Shown piece after piece: positions 1 through 10,409 of a DNA stretch of 64,000 nt. This stretch comes from Corbicula japonica (taxonomy: Eukaryota > Mollusca > Bivalvia > Venerida > Cyrenidae): positions 1,748,924-1,812,923 of the forward strand of contig JAZAYU010000086.1 of NCBI GenBank assembly GCA_038501625.1, in the 5' to 3' direction. Below the pieces are notes generated by a model. It had not been told where the DNA came from and made no database searches. It saw only the letters and a list, made by a program, of their open reading frames with translations. The position numbers were made by a program, and so were the translations under genes. The first letter of the stretch is position 1, and every line of letters begins with the position of its first letter.

Positions 1-201
1 TGAATAAAAAAAGCCATTTTAGCCATACTTACTGATTTAAAGAACACATTACCTGTGAATAACGACGAACTGCGTTTAAAGACAACTCTAAGGTATTTTC
101 CTGAGTAATCTTGAAAACAGGTTTGACAGTACCTATACAGAAGTAAATTCAATTTTTACTATACTGTATATTACTTATCAGAGAATGTGTAAAACTGTTA
201 C
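1..201. other. Intron 5 of the apextrin-like gene (partial)
   Basis: This is AT-rich sequence after the exon 5 donor. No acceptor followed by an ApeC-like reading frame is visible. An open stretch on the minus strand near 50-120 has no recognisable residues and is not called. Confidence 0.5.
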
Positions 202-380
202 CTTAAACAAGAAGAATGATGTATCACCAAAGTCATAGTTAGAATTTCCAGAAGTTGTATTTTTGCAGCAAAACCTCATGGTTAAAGCTCCAGCTGTGAC
301 GTTGGTTAATGGTATGATACCATCATACAAACGATCCAGTACTAGGTAGTCACGCAACTGTATGAAGCCGTCTGTCATGC
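202..380 (-). CDS. Apextrin-like gene exon 5: ApeC domain, second part
   Basis: The exon is 179 nt after GGTTCCAG and ends at TTTAAG|GTAACA in phase 0. It encodes residues 154-213 and carries the ApeC segment R-F-C-C-K-N followed by F-F-L-F-K. In the family a Cys-containing stretch and a Gly-Met turn follow. They are not in the 201 bases left to the window edge, so the next exon must be outside. Confidence 0.82.
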
Positions 381-3300
381 CTGGAACCACAAAATGAGCA
401 AATGGAACTGGGAACCAGAGTACAATCCCAAGCTTCTGATGAGCTTAACTGAGCTCTGTCTCAAAAATGACCAGCCATCAGTATATGTTTCAAAACTGGT
501 CTCAGATTTCAATATTATTTGTGTTATTTTTCATACGTCGTAAGATATTGAAATGTTCCGTAGCCCTAACCCTAACCATAACCGTACACATTTATAACGA
601 ACATTTCTGAACATATTGCCGAAGATTGCCGAGGGCTTGGTAAATACTTAATACACACAATACTTCTTATTCTGTAAATATTCTTATAAAGTTATACCTT
701 GTGGACATAAGTTGCTGGTCTTATACACACAATACTGTCCAGTCGGCCAAGTCGATGTCCCATTTCCATTCTCTGACTCTGCATTGTCGTTTCTAACGCA
801 GAAGTTGAACTGCACTGTACGCCTATGATACGGTCCTGTAATTCAGACAAGCAATATAGTACGTATTGCAGTATATTTTTTATTCAGTTGAAAGCTTTAA
901 CATGACACAGACTCAGATTGGGAATTGAACCTGCACTGCCAGAGTAACAACGCCTACATGAAGTACATGTATCATGAATCTAAGGACACTACAAACTGCG
1001 ACACCACTATTTCCACTAAACACATTACGCCAGTAAATCCTAGATACGCTATCACCTATAATAGGGGCGCGCCACGGTCATATTTTGTGACATTTTAGTT
1101 GTTACTCGTACTATATTAAGAAAGAACTTACAACTATTTTAAAATTTCTCATAACTACCAAGTGCTTTTCTTACGCATTTTGACAATATAATGATATTTT
1201 TAACGAGAACTGCAGCCATTACATTAATGTTGTTTGCTCAACTTTATGACGTCATTCCAAGGATTGATGTCAACTGTCCGTAGGTACGTTTTCCCGTGAC
1301 GCGCCCTTAAGCCACCATTAACGTACACTGCGTTATTTATTTGAATTACAAATTATTAATAATTGACTTTTATCTAAAATTAAGGACCCCGACAATTAAG
1401 AACATTTTCCTAGAAAGTGCAGGCATTTTAAAATGACGGATATTTTATTCTTGAATATAAGGCGTGACATAACGACATAGTCCTATTGCACAAAGGTTGA
1501 TTTTTTGCGGAACTGCAGGTGTAACAAGCTGATGGCAATTTTTATTGAACTGTATGCAAAACCAATGTATAACAAATACGCATTTGAAATACAAATGTAC
1601 ATGTAGTAGGCATTAATCAATAGCTGTTAATTTCGTGACCTAAATCTAATTTATGCATTGCATTGCATGTAGTTACACAATGGCGGATTTTGACATTGAA
1701 CAACAGCTATTACTTTTGAGATATTGCACAATGGCGGATATATTTCTCGAATTACAGGCGTCACAGGATGACTGATTTTTCAAGTTTAGATATTACACGA
1801 TGTGGATTTGCTTTCACGAACCTTCTTGAATTCCAAGGATTACACGGTGATGGATATGTCTTGATTTGAGGGTATGACGCAACAAACAATAGGTTTTCTT
1901 GAGCTACAGGCCTTAATGAATATTAATATCTTCTTGAACTTTAGGCGTTATACAATAAATGAGTCAGACATTTAATACAAAAAATTTAATGATGTGATTT
2001 CTCTTTACAGCGGGTTCCGTCTAAATTTATTAAATATTTGTTTTGTAATCTGACTTCTTATACATATACTTAAATTTTAATTTGTATTTAGATAAGTGCA
2101 TTTTATTACATACTACTCAAAGTTTGCCAAGAACCAAATAAAACCACACATTATTGTGAAGTCTACATTATATTATATTATATTTACATTAATTAGAAAT
2201 CATTTACATAGTACTGTATCAAGGTCATCGGTGTACCCAAAACTTGAATGACTGCCGTAAAAACGAGGGCATCCTATATTATACAAGTGTTTAAATTACG
2301 CTGCATTCATGAAGCCGACATTTGTAGGGTACTCAATCATTACTTTTACTTCAAAGAATGATTGTTTATTACTAAATTATGGCAAATTTGGAGGCTATAA
2401 ATTTTTTAATCCATTATATATTTGGTGCAGACATCCATATTGGTAGAAATATATTGTTGTTTTTTTTCAAAATTGTCAACATACTAGTACCCATTTAAAC
2501 GTCATCCCATTCCCTAAATACATCCTGAAAACACAGTGCAGTTGTTAAAACGTGTCTATGTGGTTTATAAATCACTTATCAGGTGCTTAAAATCAAATAA
2601 AATGGCATATGACAAAAGATATGTACAAAATATTCTTGGTGTTTAGCAAACTTTGAGTATAGTATATATCGAAGACACACGAGCTGTAACACTGCACTCT
2701 TTTTAACTGACGAAATGAGGATATCATTTAAATATATTAAATAATTTGTGCACGCCACGGGAAAAGGTACCTTCGGTCATATTTGGTGACATTTAAGTTG
2801 TTACAATAATTATAAAACACATACAACTATCTATTATTTTCTCATAACTAAAAAGACAGTTTGTTTGACATTTTGACAATAAAATGTTATTTTTACCGCA
2901 AAATGCATAATACGTTCTGTCATTTTCTCAACTTTATGATAAAGTTTCAATAATTGACCTCTACGGTCCAAATGTACCATTTCCCGTGACGCGCCACATA
3001 TCATAGTTATTATTACTGCATTATTCTTTAAAAAACACACAACAAATACCTAGAAGATGCGTGCCTTCTGTCCAGTAGTGTCGTGTTCGATTGTTTACCT
3101 GTCCCCTGATTGTCAAATTGATGTAACCATATGACCAGCCAGCGGCTTCTATTTCCTCTGGACAGCCAGCAAGTGTTGCCGCAACACCATATTTTCCCAT
3201 AGGAAAGATTGTTTTTGTCTGTGCTGGAAGCACAAATACAATTAGACACAGCAGATGTTATAATTTTATAATAATTAATAATAGTTACCCAAAGAGTTTT

Positions 3301-6300
3301 TGAATAAAACGAATTTAAACACGTAAGGTGATTTCTAAAATAAGTGAACAAACAAAACACTTTACACTCTTTCACTAGGCGAGAGCTCATTGAAAATGAT
3401 GAAAACAAAACGTTACCCATTTAAACAATATAATAAAGAATGGTGTTTATATGAAGATACGCAATGAATGCTCCAGTCAATGTAACACTCGTAAAGATTA
3501 AATTTGGTTGAAAATGGTTCACTGTTTGATTTTTGGGCGTTGGTTCAAGAGGTCAAGGTTTGTTGTAAGAAGTAAAGAAATACTTATTAATCGTGGATTT
3601 ACGTAACTGCCACGTACGTCAAAAGTAGCCAACCGCTATATTTATTGTATCAAAAAGAATCTCAGTGAACAAGCCAACATATTGATAACAACAATCTATC
3701 TGTCAGTGAAGCGGTACATTTAAGTACTCGATGGCCAAACTGCTTCTCACGGCGTAGTATACAATGTACATCAGAAAAAAAAGTGAAATAAGCACATCGG
3801 AAATGACCACATCCAGCAGAAAGAGCCGGCAAATATAAACGTGTAAGAGCACGTTCAGTAAACTCTTTTACATTTACTATTTTATAATGAAAACATCGGC
3901 GCACATTTTGCATAACAAATACCTTACATTTTTCACAATGAGTCCTGTAAAATATGAGGACATTTGTTATAACAAATACCTAACATTACTTACCTTTTTC
4001 ACACAGAAGCCCTGTGAAAAGCGAGGGCATATAGTACAACACATTACTTACCTTTTTCTCACAGACGTCCTTGAAAAGTGAAGATATATAGTTAAACAAA
4101 TACATTACCTTTTTCACAGAGAAGTCCTGTGAAAAGTGAGGAGCATAAACAGGAACACGTGGCATCGACCAAAGTCCCGCCATTTTCGCAAGTCATCCCA
4201 TAACACTCTGAAATATAGAATCAATAATCTTTGACGCTTTTGTTCTTTTTGAACTACCGTCAGTTTACCGTAATCGAATCCAACAGAATGACATAACAAT
4301 TTGTGCAATTTCATTTCAGCAGTAAAGTATTCGTTATAAAATGATTAAATAATTTAATTACATGTTTTATTTTAATCTTTTTTCATTTCGCAGAAACAAG
4401 CATGAGAAAAAATCATTATAAAAAAACAGACAAAAATCACCAATTACCTAGCACACTTGGACTATCTTAGACATTTTCTTTATTTTTTTACCTGCATTTG
4501 TGTGACTTAAAGATTATCATCTTAAAATGTTGTTTTTTATTCAAAGGGTTATGTATTTTTTAACCAAGCATAATGATATAATGTGAACACATAGTAATAA
4601 CTAGCCATTACTGTGGTACATGTACCATTTAATTTAGATGGCAAGAAATTTCGCACAATCGCGGAAAATCACAATTTCGAGCGGACGTAATTTCACGCAA
4701 ATTAATTTTAATAGGGTTTTAATTTGCGAACTTGCCCGCGCGCGAAATACGCGAAAATTTACTCTATGAGATATAACAGTAAGTATGTCTGGCGATTTAC
4801 ACCAAGTTTAAGAACTATAAACTTTTTTGAGACAAAATTGCACTGTGGCGTAGAAAACAGCATGCATTTGTTTCAGGTTTATGATATATTATAATAAGCG
4901 TTTAATGGCTTATTATTGGAAAATTACTGATATAAAATAGAACCATTAAAATATAACAAGGCAAATTGCAAAATATCGTACAAAAGCCTACTTAAAAAGG
5001 ATAAATTATTTGTATAGAAACTGAATGATGTGATTATAAAGCAATTGATTTATTTCCAAATTTCAACAACAAATCTTGAAAACTCTGATTCAACAGCCAA
5101 AGTGATTTATAGACCTATTGGGTCGGGTATCTATTATATTTTGTATTGTTGTATTGCATGTTTATGTTTGTACACAGGTCACTATTATAAAAGAATACTT
5201 ACTTATATCATCATGCAAAGACTAATTATAAGGATTAGTGAAAAAAACAAACAAACGTTTTCAGTGCATTAACCGCGTGCCTATAATAAATTAGTATTAG
5301 AAGATAAATTTGCGTGCGTTAGTTATAATTTTCAAAACTTCAATAAAAATTGACTTACTATTCGTATTTCCTGATAACCGTTCCCATCCCAATTTATCAC
5401 GCATAGAGAGATATTTTTCACATGAATAGCTAAATATATCTTTGTATGACGTGAAATAACTGTGCAGACAGAACTGATATTTTTCCTTTTATTCGCGAAA
5501 TGATTTAAACCATACCTAAACTTTCTGCGAAAGATGTATTTTAAATCTTGTTTAACGGGAAAAATTGTATAACATTAATTATTATTAATTAGTATTGGAA
5601 AGTACATGTTTCACCATGTTTCCTTACAAAAGGTTAAGGGTAAAGACATGCAAAAGTGTTTTTAATTTTTTCTTTGGTTTGTAATAACTTTTAATGGTGC
5701 TAGTATTAACAATGTCAAGGTAAATGCTCAGTTACAAGTCATAATATTTGTTTTTTATGAGCAAACCATATGCTTTCTCTGTAAAGAACAACCGAGGGCT
5801 GCATTTATCTGCTTCTGTCTCCTGGTCAAAACTATGTTGACTGTTCATCACTTGCCCCCGTCGGTGTTGGGTTTTCCAGTCTAACTAGAACCTAGAACTT
5901 CCATGTGTATAATAATAATTATTGCTATGGGATCCCGTAGGGATCTTCATAAGACTCCCACAACAATACGTGTAACCCTTTGTTAACTTAAGGTGATTCA
6001 AAAGTTGAGTGTACTGTGTGTATTTCAGAATGCTCAGCCTGCCCCTGTTGCTCTAGTTTATACAGGGGACCCTAGGCGTTTCCATACTATTTTAGACAAA
6101 TCGCAATGATAAGCAAAAATGAATCATTTTAATACTTTTAAAAAAAAATTATTTACCTTATGTATTATGATGAATTATATAAAGCGTAAAAATGTCGAAC
6201 TTTTTTAAAATAAAATATTACTTACTTGAAATACCATAATTAACATATATGTCGCTTTAGACAAATCGCAGTGAAAAGCCGAAACAATATTGTAATACTT

Positions 6301-6594
6301 TACTTTATTTGAACTGTATTTACCTGGTCTCTGTTGAATAACATAAACTTTATAAATGTTAACTATTTAAAAATAACTAATTCGAAATATTTTCATAAAA
6401 AATATGCTAGTAAAAAGAAAACCAAAAACATTAACAGTCAATAACTGCTTTTTTAAAGATGAATAACAATAAGGAAAACACATTTAACAATTAAAAAATT
6501 ACTTACTTGAAATATCATCATTGAAAAATATGTCGCTAAAGACAAATGACAAGAAGAACAAAAGCAACTTTACAATAACGGGGATCAACATCAT
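202..6594 (-). CDS. Apextrin-like secreted protein: signal peptide, EGF-like and ApeC domains (five exons seen, 3' end outside window)
   Basis: The gene is assembled from five exons: 6594-6507, 5459-5359, 4205-4109, 3223-3050 and 380-202. They give 213 codons so far, with every junction on GT/AG and in matching phase (1, 0, 1, 1, and 0 at the last donor). Residues 1-20 form a hydrophobic signal peptide. Residues 64-95 are an EGF-like module with six cysteines. Residues 97-213 match the first part of the apextrin C-terminal (ApeC) domain: FPMGKYG, then GCP, a Trp, HLLG, FCCK and FFLFK. Several N-x-T sequons (N131, N140, N180, N194) fit a secreted glycoprotein. In invertebrates ApeC proteins are known as secreted proteins that bind microbial surface sugars in innate defence; that role is inferred here. 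The end of ApeC and the stop codon must lie left of position 1. A further phase-0 exon between exons 2 and 3 cannot be excluded. Confidence 0.82.
1064..1306. mobile_element. Short MITE, GGCGCG(T/C)CACGG family, copy 1
   Basis: The termini are inverted: it starts GGGCGCGCCACGG and ends CCGTGACGCGCCC. The interior matches 2751-2996, sharing GACATTT, AGTTGTTAC, CTCATAACTA, GACAATA and CAACTTTATGA in the same order. It has no coding capacity at about 243 bp. The superfamily cannot be assigned because the target duplication is unclear. Confidence 0.7.
1420..1960. repeat. Divergent tandem repeat with ACACAATGGCGGAT motif
   Basis: Variants of (T/A)CACAATGGCGGAT followed some 20-30 bp later by TTGAATTACAGGCGT recur several times (about 1430, 1675, 1728, 1795, 1840, 1910). 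The spacing is irregular at about 50-65 bp, so this is an old, decayed minisatellite. Confidence 0.5.
2751..2996. mobile_element. Short MITE, GGCGCG(T/C)CACGG family, copy 2
   Basis: This is a second copy in the same orientation and the same intron as 1064-1306, about 246 bp. It starts CACGCCACGGGAAAAGGTAC and ends with the inverted counterpart GTACCATTTCCCGTGACGCG. The two ends therefore define a TIR of about 23 bp more clearly than in copy 1. Confidence 0.72.
3050..3223 (-). CDS. Apextrin-like gene exon 4: ApeC domain, first part
   Basis: The exon is 174 nt after the acceptor TGTGCTTCCAG and ends at CTAG|GTATTT. It encodes residues 96-153 plus the first base of Gly154. ApeC hallmarks are visible: FPMGKYG at 102-108, GCP at 115-117, Trp125, and HLLG at 151-154, completed by the next exon. 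Two N-x-T sequons are present. Phase 1 on both sides makes it a symmetric exon. Confidence 0.82.
3915..4083 (-). repeat. Tandem partial copies of the EGF exon 3' end with splice donor
   Basis: On the minus strand, after true exon 3, its last 30-35 nt and the donor recur three times at about 60-bp spacing (about 4083-4042, 4030-3985 and 3963-3921). Each has the C-terminal EGF stretch (TTTTCACAGG..TCTGTGTGAAAAAG) followed by GTAAGTAATG or a variant. Two of the three keep an intact GT donor. They lack the upstream cysteines, so they are pseudo-exon ends rather than full EGF modules. Confidence 0.7.
4109..4205 (-). CDS. Apextrin-like gene exon 3: EGF-like domain
   Basis: The exon is 97 nt and encodes residues 64-95. 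It has the EGF pattern with Cys at 64, 69, 80, 82, 84 and 93, an ENGG after the second Cys, and a closing F-T-G-L-L-C-E. The acceptor region reads TTTCAGAG, so the start is 4205 (after AGAG) to match phase 0 from exon 2. Using the first AG (start 4207) would break the frame. The donor AAAAG|GTAATG leaves phase 1. The third Cys sits later than usual (not in NGGTC), so disulphide pairing may be atypical. Confidence 0.78.
4206..5358. other. Intron 2 of the apextrin-like gene
   Basis: The sequence is AT-rich with no repeat or reading frame recognised. A CpG-richer patch at about 4640-4760 (TTTCGCACAATCGCGG, GCGCGCGAAATACGCG) stands out from its surroundings but has no assignable role. Confidence 0.4.
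5359..5459 (-). CDS. Apextrin-like gene exon 2
   Basis: The exon is 101 nt. Its acceptor TCTGTCTGCACAG has a good pyrimidine tract, and it ends at ATA|GTAAGT. Entering in phase 1 it is fully open and encodes residues 30-63, including INWDGNG. The alternative acceptor 12 nt upstream (ATATCAG) puts a stop in the phase required after exon 1, which supports the one chosen. No domain is recognised here. It may be a linker before the EGF module. Confidence 0.6.
5460..6506. other. Intron 1 of the apextrin-like gene
   Basis: Apart from the exon 1 end copies at 6089-6275, this is AT-rich sequence without a recognised gene. A short palindromic patch (GGGATCCCGTAGGGATC) lies near 5930-5946. Confidence 0.45.
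6218..6275 (-). repeat. Partial copy of exon 1 3' end with splice donor
   Basis: On the minus strand the last 45-50 nt of exon 1 (GTCTTTAGCGACATAT to TATTTCAA) and its donor GTAAGTAAT recur here, 281 bp downstream of the true copy. A third fragment (GCGATTTGTCTAAAAT) lies at 6114-6089. The start codon and hydrophobic core are absent. This repeats, in intron 1, the exon-end duplication seen behind exon 3. Confidence 0.65.
6507..6594 (-). CDS. Apextrin-like gene exon 1: signal peptide
   Basis: The start ATG is at 6594-6592; the next codon is also ATG, and the first was chosen as the longer. It encodes 29 residues starting MMLIPVIVKLLLFF, a Lys-flanked hydrophobic core and a plausible cleavage zone near Ser20-Asp21. 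The donor is CAA|GTAAGT at 6507/6506 and leaves phase 1. A TATA box lies 84 bp upstream of the ATG. Confidence 0.75.
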
Positions 6595-6677
6595 CTGAAT
6601 CTTGTTAAGGCACCACCTATCTTGGCATTGCTACTTATACTAAAGCAATCAATCAAGAAATGCGAGTCAACCGTTGC

Positions 6678-6683
6678 TTTATA
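6678..6683 (-). promoter_or_regulatory. Probable TATA box of the apextrin-like gene
   Basis: TATAAA within GTTATAAAGC on the minus strand lies 84 bp upstream of the start ATG. It would place transcription start near 6650 and give a 5' UTR of about 55 nt. A weaker TATAAG lies at 6634-6639. The position is right, but no transcript evidence is available. Confidence 0.4.
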
Positions 6684-6699
6684 ACCGTCATTAAAGTTT

Positions 6700-7730
6700 A
6701 ACAAATTATCTGATCAAATTTTATGACGGTGGTTATTTTGTTTCAGACAATTTTCCGGAATATAAGATTTGAAAGTCGCTATTAAACCTTCTTAAAGTTC
6801 TTACTATCAATAATATCGTATGATGCATGATTTCAAAAGGTTATATTGTACTAAATGTATCATAAAATCGTCGAATATAAACAGGATATTTGTTTTTATT
6901 AGTGTACGATATATTTTCAAAGCACGAAATAAGGACTCTCCGAAATGTTTTTTTAACCGATAACCACGACATTTTATGCCTACGAAAACGAGTAAGTGAA
7001 TTTAAACATGTATATTACACATGTACGAGTAAAAGTTCGTTCACTCGCCATCTGCAATTATTCTGACAAATGTTAAATATAAATAAAGGATTTTTTAAGT
7101 TAAACTTTTACTACGAAATCTCATGTTAAGCCGTTAGAAAGATTTTGATAATTTTCCTTCTTATTGATTTAAGAGCAAGTCGAAGGTAGACAGCCCTAAA
7201 TAAATTGACGAATGGATAAAATGTATTGTTTAATTTAAACAATACGTCCTTCTATTTATAAGAATTTAAAAGCAAATTATTATGCACCAAAAAGCAGTGT
7301 CAATTTTAACAAGTTATGTTTATACGTTTGTGTGTTTTTAAATGCATCATTGTCGATTGATCAGTGGGTTGGAAGTAATTCAACTTACAAATATTTGTAC
7401 ATATGAGAACCCGTTTTGGACCCGGAACTGGGTTTTAAACCCCTGTGATCAATTGTTTATCCACCGTCCATTTCAAGTTTTATTTTGCTCAAGTATTTGC
7501 ATTGTCATATATAAAATTGATCATTTCCTTAACCTATACCCTTTTTTCTTCTCCGCTTTTTTGCTGTGTTGGTAATCAATGCTGTAGAATGTTGCTCTCC
7601 TTGCTCTAAATGTTTTGCTTTTTTCGTTTGGTTTATGTGTCCCGAAAGATTATGCTCCTGTAGTATAGTGGTTCATATGTAAGCCACATAATCACGAAGG
7701 AACGTAGAACCTTCCGCGTATATTGTCAGC
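6700..7730. other. Intergenic, nothing recognised
   Basis: This is AT-rich sequence upstream of the apextrin-like gene. A short open frame at 7342-7575 (+) shows no domain, signal peptide or splice context. A tRNA A-box-like string (GTAGTATAGTGGTTC) at about 7659 is not followed by a B box or a cloverleaf. Confidence 0.4.
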
Positions 7731-7731
7731 T

Positions 7732-8180
7732 TGATGCAAAAACGGTATAACTTCTTATTTCAATGGTATTTATACCGGCATTGCAATAACGTAACGATCG
7801 TCAGCCATTCGTGCAAAAAGCATAACTTCATATTTCAAAGGCACTCATAACTGTTCTTGCACTAAGGTTACTATCGATAGATAAGTGTAAAAACGGTATA
7901 ACCCTTTCTTATTACAACGGTACCTGCACCGTTCTTTCTCACTAAAATGGCGATCGTAAGCTTGGCAGAAATACGGTATTTCTCATTCTTAACACAATGG
8001 TGTTTTTACCATTTTTGCATTTTTGCCCATCATTTTCTTGTTAAGTGTAAACCCATTCTCGTATCTGAGGATCATACGCCGCTGAACATGGAATGGTATT
8101 ACTCATTGAAGGTTCCATGTTTACCGCCATATGCATACCATCGTTTGGAATGGATCAACATTGTATTGGTTAACGGTGTT
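7732..8180. repeat. Divergent tandem repeat, about 77-bp period
   Basis: The motif GCAAAAACGGTATAACTTC followed by TTTCAATGGTA..TATACCG recurs at about 7735, 7812, 7888 and 7962 with strong divergence. Four or five copies can be traced. The open frame that crosses it (7947-8210) is a by-product of the repeat. Confidence 0.5.
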
Positions 8181-8510
8181 AATACTAAGTTGCGCTCAAC
8201 GCGGGGCTAGGCAGCGTGGTCAGTAATAAGCATTTCCATTTCTGCCTATGAATAGGCTCAATCAAACCGAGCCTGCAATATTTTCATATTGTCGTGTTTG
8301 GTAACCTTTAAAGTTCCCTTTTCATCTTTTCAGCACAGATAATAATGACATACGTATCAAACTTAATAATTGATATCCTTCGTAACATAGTCTGTTACAT
8401 GCATATTTTTAAATATTTTATGCTAACTATTTTAATTGTATAGCAAAACCTGCTATGTACCCAGCAAAAGGTCGTTTGAAAAGAAAAGAGGTGCCTTTCA
8501 TCTGGAAAAT

Positions 8511-8612
8511 AATGAAATATGCATATCAGGAATAGCCACACTCAGAACACACGGCCTCCCCACGCATCGAATAAGAAGAGCGGGAAAGAGAATGTATAAG
8601 AGTGTTTGGGTG
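8511..8612 (+). mobile_element. Repeat X, left-end fragment
   Basis: It begins with the X left end, TGAAATATGCATATCAGGAA, and matches the other X copies through CACACTCAGAACACACGGCC to AAGAGAATGTATAAGAG, then breaks off. X is described at 31465-31905. Confidence 0.65.
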
Positions 8613-8619
8613 AGTAAAA

Positions 8620-8712
8620 TGACTGTAAAATGCCATCCATGAGGGATGAAACGATAACAGTATTGATTGAAAGTACGAGGAGACGTTTTACGGCCGCCAC
8701 ACAGCGCAGTCA
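8620..8712 (+). mobile_element. Repeat Q, right-end fragment
   Basis: It carries the string GAGGAGACGTTTTACGGCC followed by GCCACACAGCGC. Close variants occur at 40785-40815, 39145-39175 (in a SINE-like element), 57250-57285 and 17385-17410. It is adjacent to the large inverted repeat that starts at 8731. Confidence 0.45.
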
Positions 8713-8730
8713 AAACTACTGTGATTATAA

Positions 8731-9725
8731 ACAAGAAATATCTTTAAAAAAGATAAACGGCGTTGATGGAAAATATTTATATATACACGTATATACGAAA
8801 GAAAGAAATACAGAGAGGCGAAGCAGACAGTTTAGTTATTTTATTTTACTTGTTATAGCTGTTGACGAACCCTCCCTGCCTTCTTAGTATGACCTAGAGA
8901 TTAAGCGACCGAATCATGACAACTCATAAATTCATTGAAAGTGTCTTTCAAAAAAAATGTTCGAGCTGTTGCAATAATTTCATACAGTGATAACAAGTCG
9001 GTTAAAGAAGCAATGTCTTACATTAAGTCTTGATCTACATTTATTCAGTTTCAATAAAATACATCTTGTAGAGTTAGAACTCAAGATGAATAAATGTCCT
9101 TGAAATTTAATAGAAATAAATACAAACAGCCTGTCACAAGAGCGAAATCTACCAACTTTTACGTCAATTTACTTTAAAAAAAGTGTCCCTCCCGCGTATT
9201 GAACCCGGGGCCTTCGCTTGGGAGGCGAGAGTGTCATCCACTACACTACAATGAACCTGTATTTTTGTACTTGAAATTAACAATCAGTATCAAAGGAACT
9301 AGAAAGAAACCAGTAAGAACTAGAAATATATACACTTCTCTTTCGTTTTACACTGTGTAAACTTGTATGCAAGTGTTTAGCTGACACCCAAAAATATTCC
9401 ATATAAAATTGTATTTAAGCCATCGATATTGACTTAACTGGTTATTTAAATCGTAAATATGTTGTTTTTTTTCTCCAATACAACACCCACTAATAACCAA
9501 TCGAAATAATCTATTTGATTTTTCCGCTGCATAGTAATAAAAATCCCACTAGATACCTCTCCACCCTGCTAGATGCCTCTCTGGTGTGAATAGCTACCAA
9601 TCGAAATAGTTTATTTCATTTTCCCTCTGCATAATAAGAGAATACGAGTATTATTTACAACATTTCATTGGTCGAAAAACTAGGTCAAAAGTGAGCTTAG
9701 ACAGCTAACGCCGAAAAAAGGTGAA
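8731..9725 (+). mobile_element. Left copy of a ~1-kb repeat, inverted relative to 45093-46042
   Basis: The whole stretch, from ACAAGAAATATC to TAGACAGCTAACGCCG, is found reverse-complemented at 46042-45093 with scattered substitutions and small indels. It contains a tRNA-like block (9184-9253, minus strand). Both copies also hold a TGTTGACGAACCCTCCC stretch and an AATAAATGTCCTTG stretch. There is no reading frame of note. The family is unknown; the tRNA-like block suggests a composite SINE or a MITE that captured one. Confidence 0.7.
9184..9253 (-). pseudogene. tRNA-like Pol III promoter relic (Gly-CCC-like)
   Basis: On the minus strand GTAGTGTAGTGG (A box) is followed by an anticodon-like loop CTCCCAA within CGC/GCG stem halves, and CCCCGGGTTCAATAC (B box). 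A run of seven T follows GGGACAC, as for a Pol III terminator. The 5' acceptor half does not pair with the 3' half, so this is not a working tRNA. The related copy at 45513-45590 has CTCTCAA in the loop. Confidence 0.5.
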
Positions 9726-9834
9726 ATATGCATATCAGGAATAGCCGAGCGTGCTTCGTTATATTAAGCAATTTACTATAGATCGGATTTAAAATAATCA
9801 TACACATACTTAGATAACACTAAAGCGATACAAC

Positions 9835-9956
9835 TACTGCGACAGCGCCTAGCAAAACAATGCAAGAGACAGACACAGTACACACCATCCGTATATCCCA
9901 AAACTGATAGTTTGTAATTATGCATATATATACTGCCACCCACGATAACTGACATT
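9835..9956 (+). mobile_element. Repeat Q, left part (interrupted by the 9957-16729 insertion)
   Basis: It matches 40565-40700 in the order AACAATGCAAGAGACAGACAC, CACCATCCGTAT and GACATT. The uninterrupted Q copy continues as GACATTCTGCATGG at 40711. Here the continuation CTGTATGG is found only at 16736, after 6.8 kb of inserted DNA. Confidence 0.6.
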
Positions 9957-10409
9957 ATTTTCTAATTCACTGCGTTCAAACGAAAATAAATTATTTATCC
10001 CATATTCAAGTAATTCATAGGTAGGAAAAGAAATAAAAACACCAAGTACAATAGGAATGGTCGTATTGCATTGCTATATACTATATTTCAACGACAACAT
10101 TTCATTAACGTCTTTTAGCCCATCTTTCCTGCATCCTCGTCTTGGTTCGTGTCAAGCCACACAACCAGAATCCTTGAGCCTGCTGAAATGAATGTCTATT
10201 ATCATCCAGAACCTACTTGAATAGAAAAATAACATCATCTTATACATATGCAAAAGAAAAACAGCCAGTATTGTTTGCTAATAATCTGCGCCCAAAGTTA
10301 AAATAATAAAACAGAAAACGCCAAAATTTAACTAAACGTCTTTGTGTAGATTCCCATCATCTTATTTAACTTTTTACATTCGACTTAACTCGCTTACATT
10401 AAGAACAAT

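Larger units (their letters stand above)
381..3049. other. Intron 4 of the apextrin-like gene
   Basis: This 2.7-kb intron separates the two ApeC exons. It holds two related TIR elements (1064-1306 and 2751-2996) and a run of divergent repeats (1420-1960), listed separately. The remainder is AT-rich with no coding signal on either strand. Confidence 0.6.

Noticed and set aside
555..600. Telomere-like repeat (CCCTAACCCTAACC); also near 27780
   Set aside because: Only two units in a row at each place; this is too short to be a telomeric tract.
7655..7720. tRNA gene starting at TCCTGTAGTATAGTGG
   Set aside because: There is an A-box-like start, but no B box and no foldable anticodon or T arm follow.
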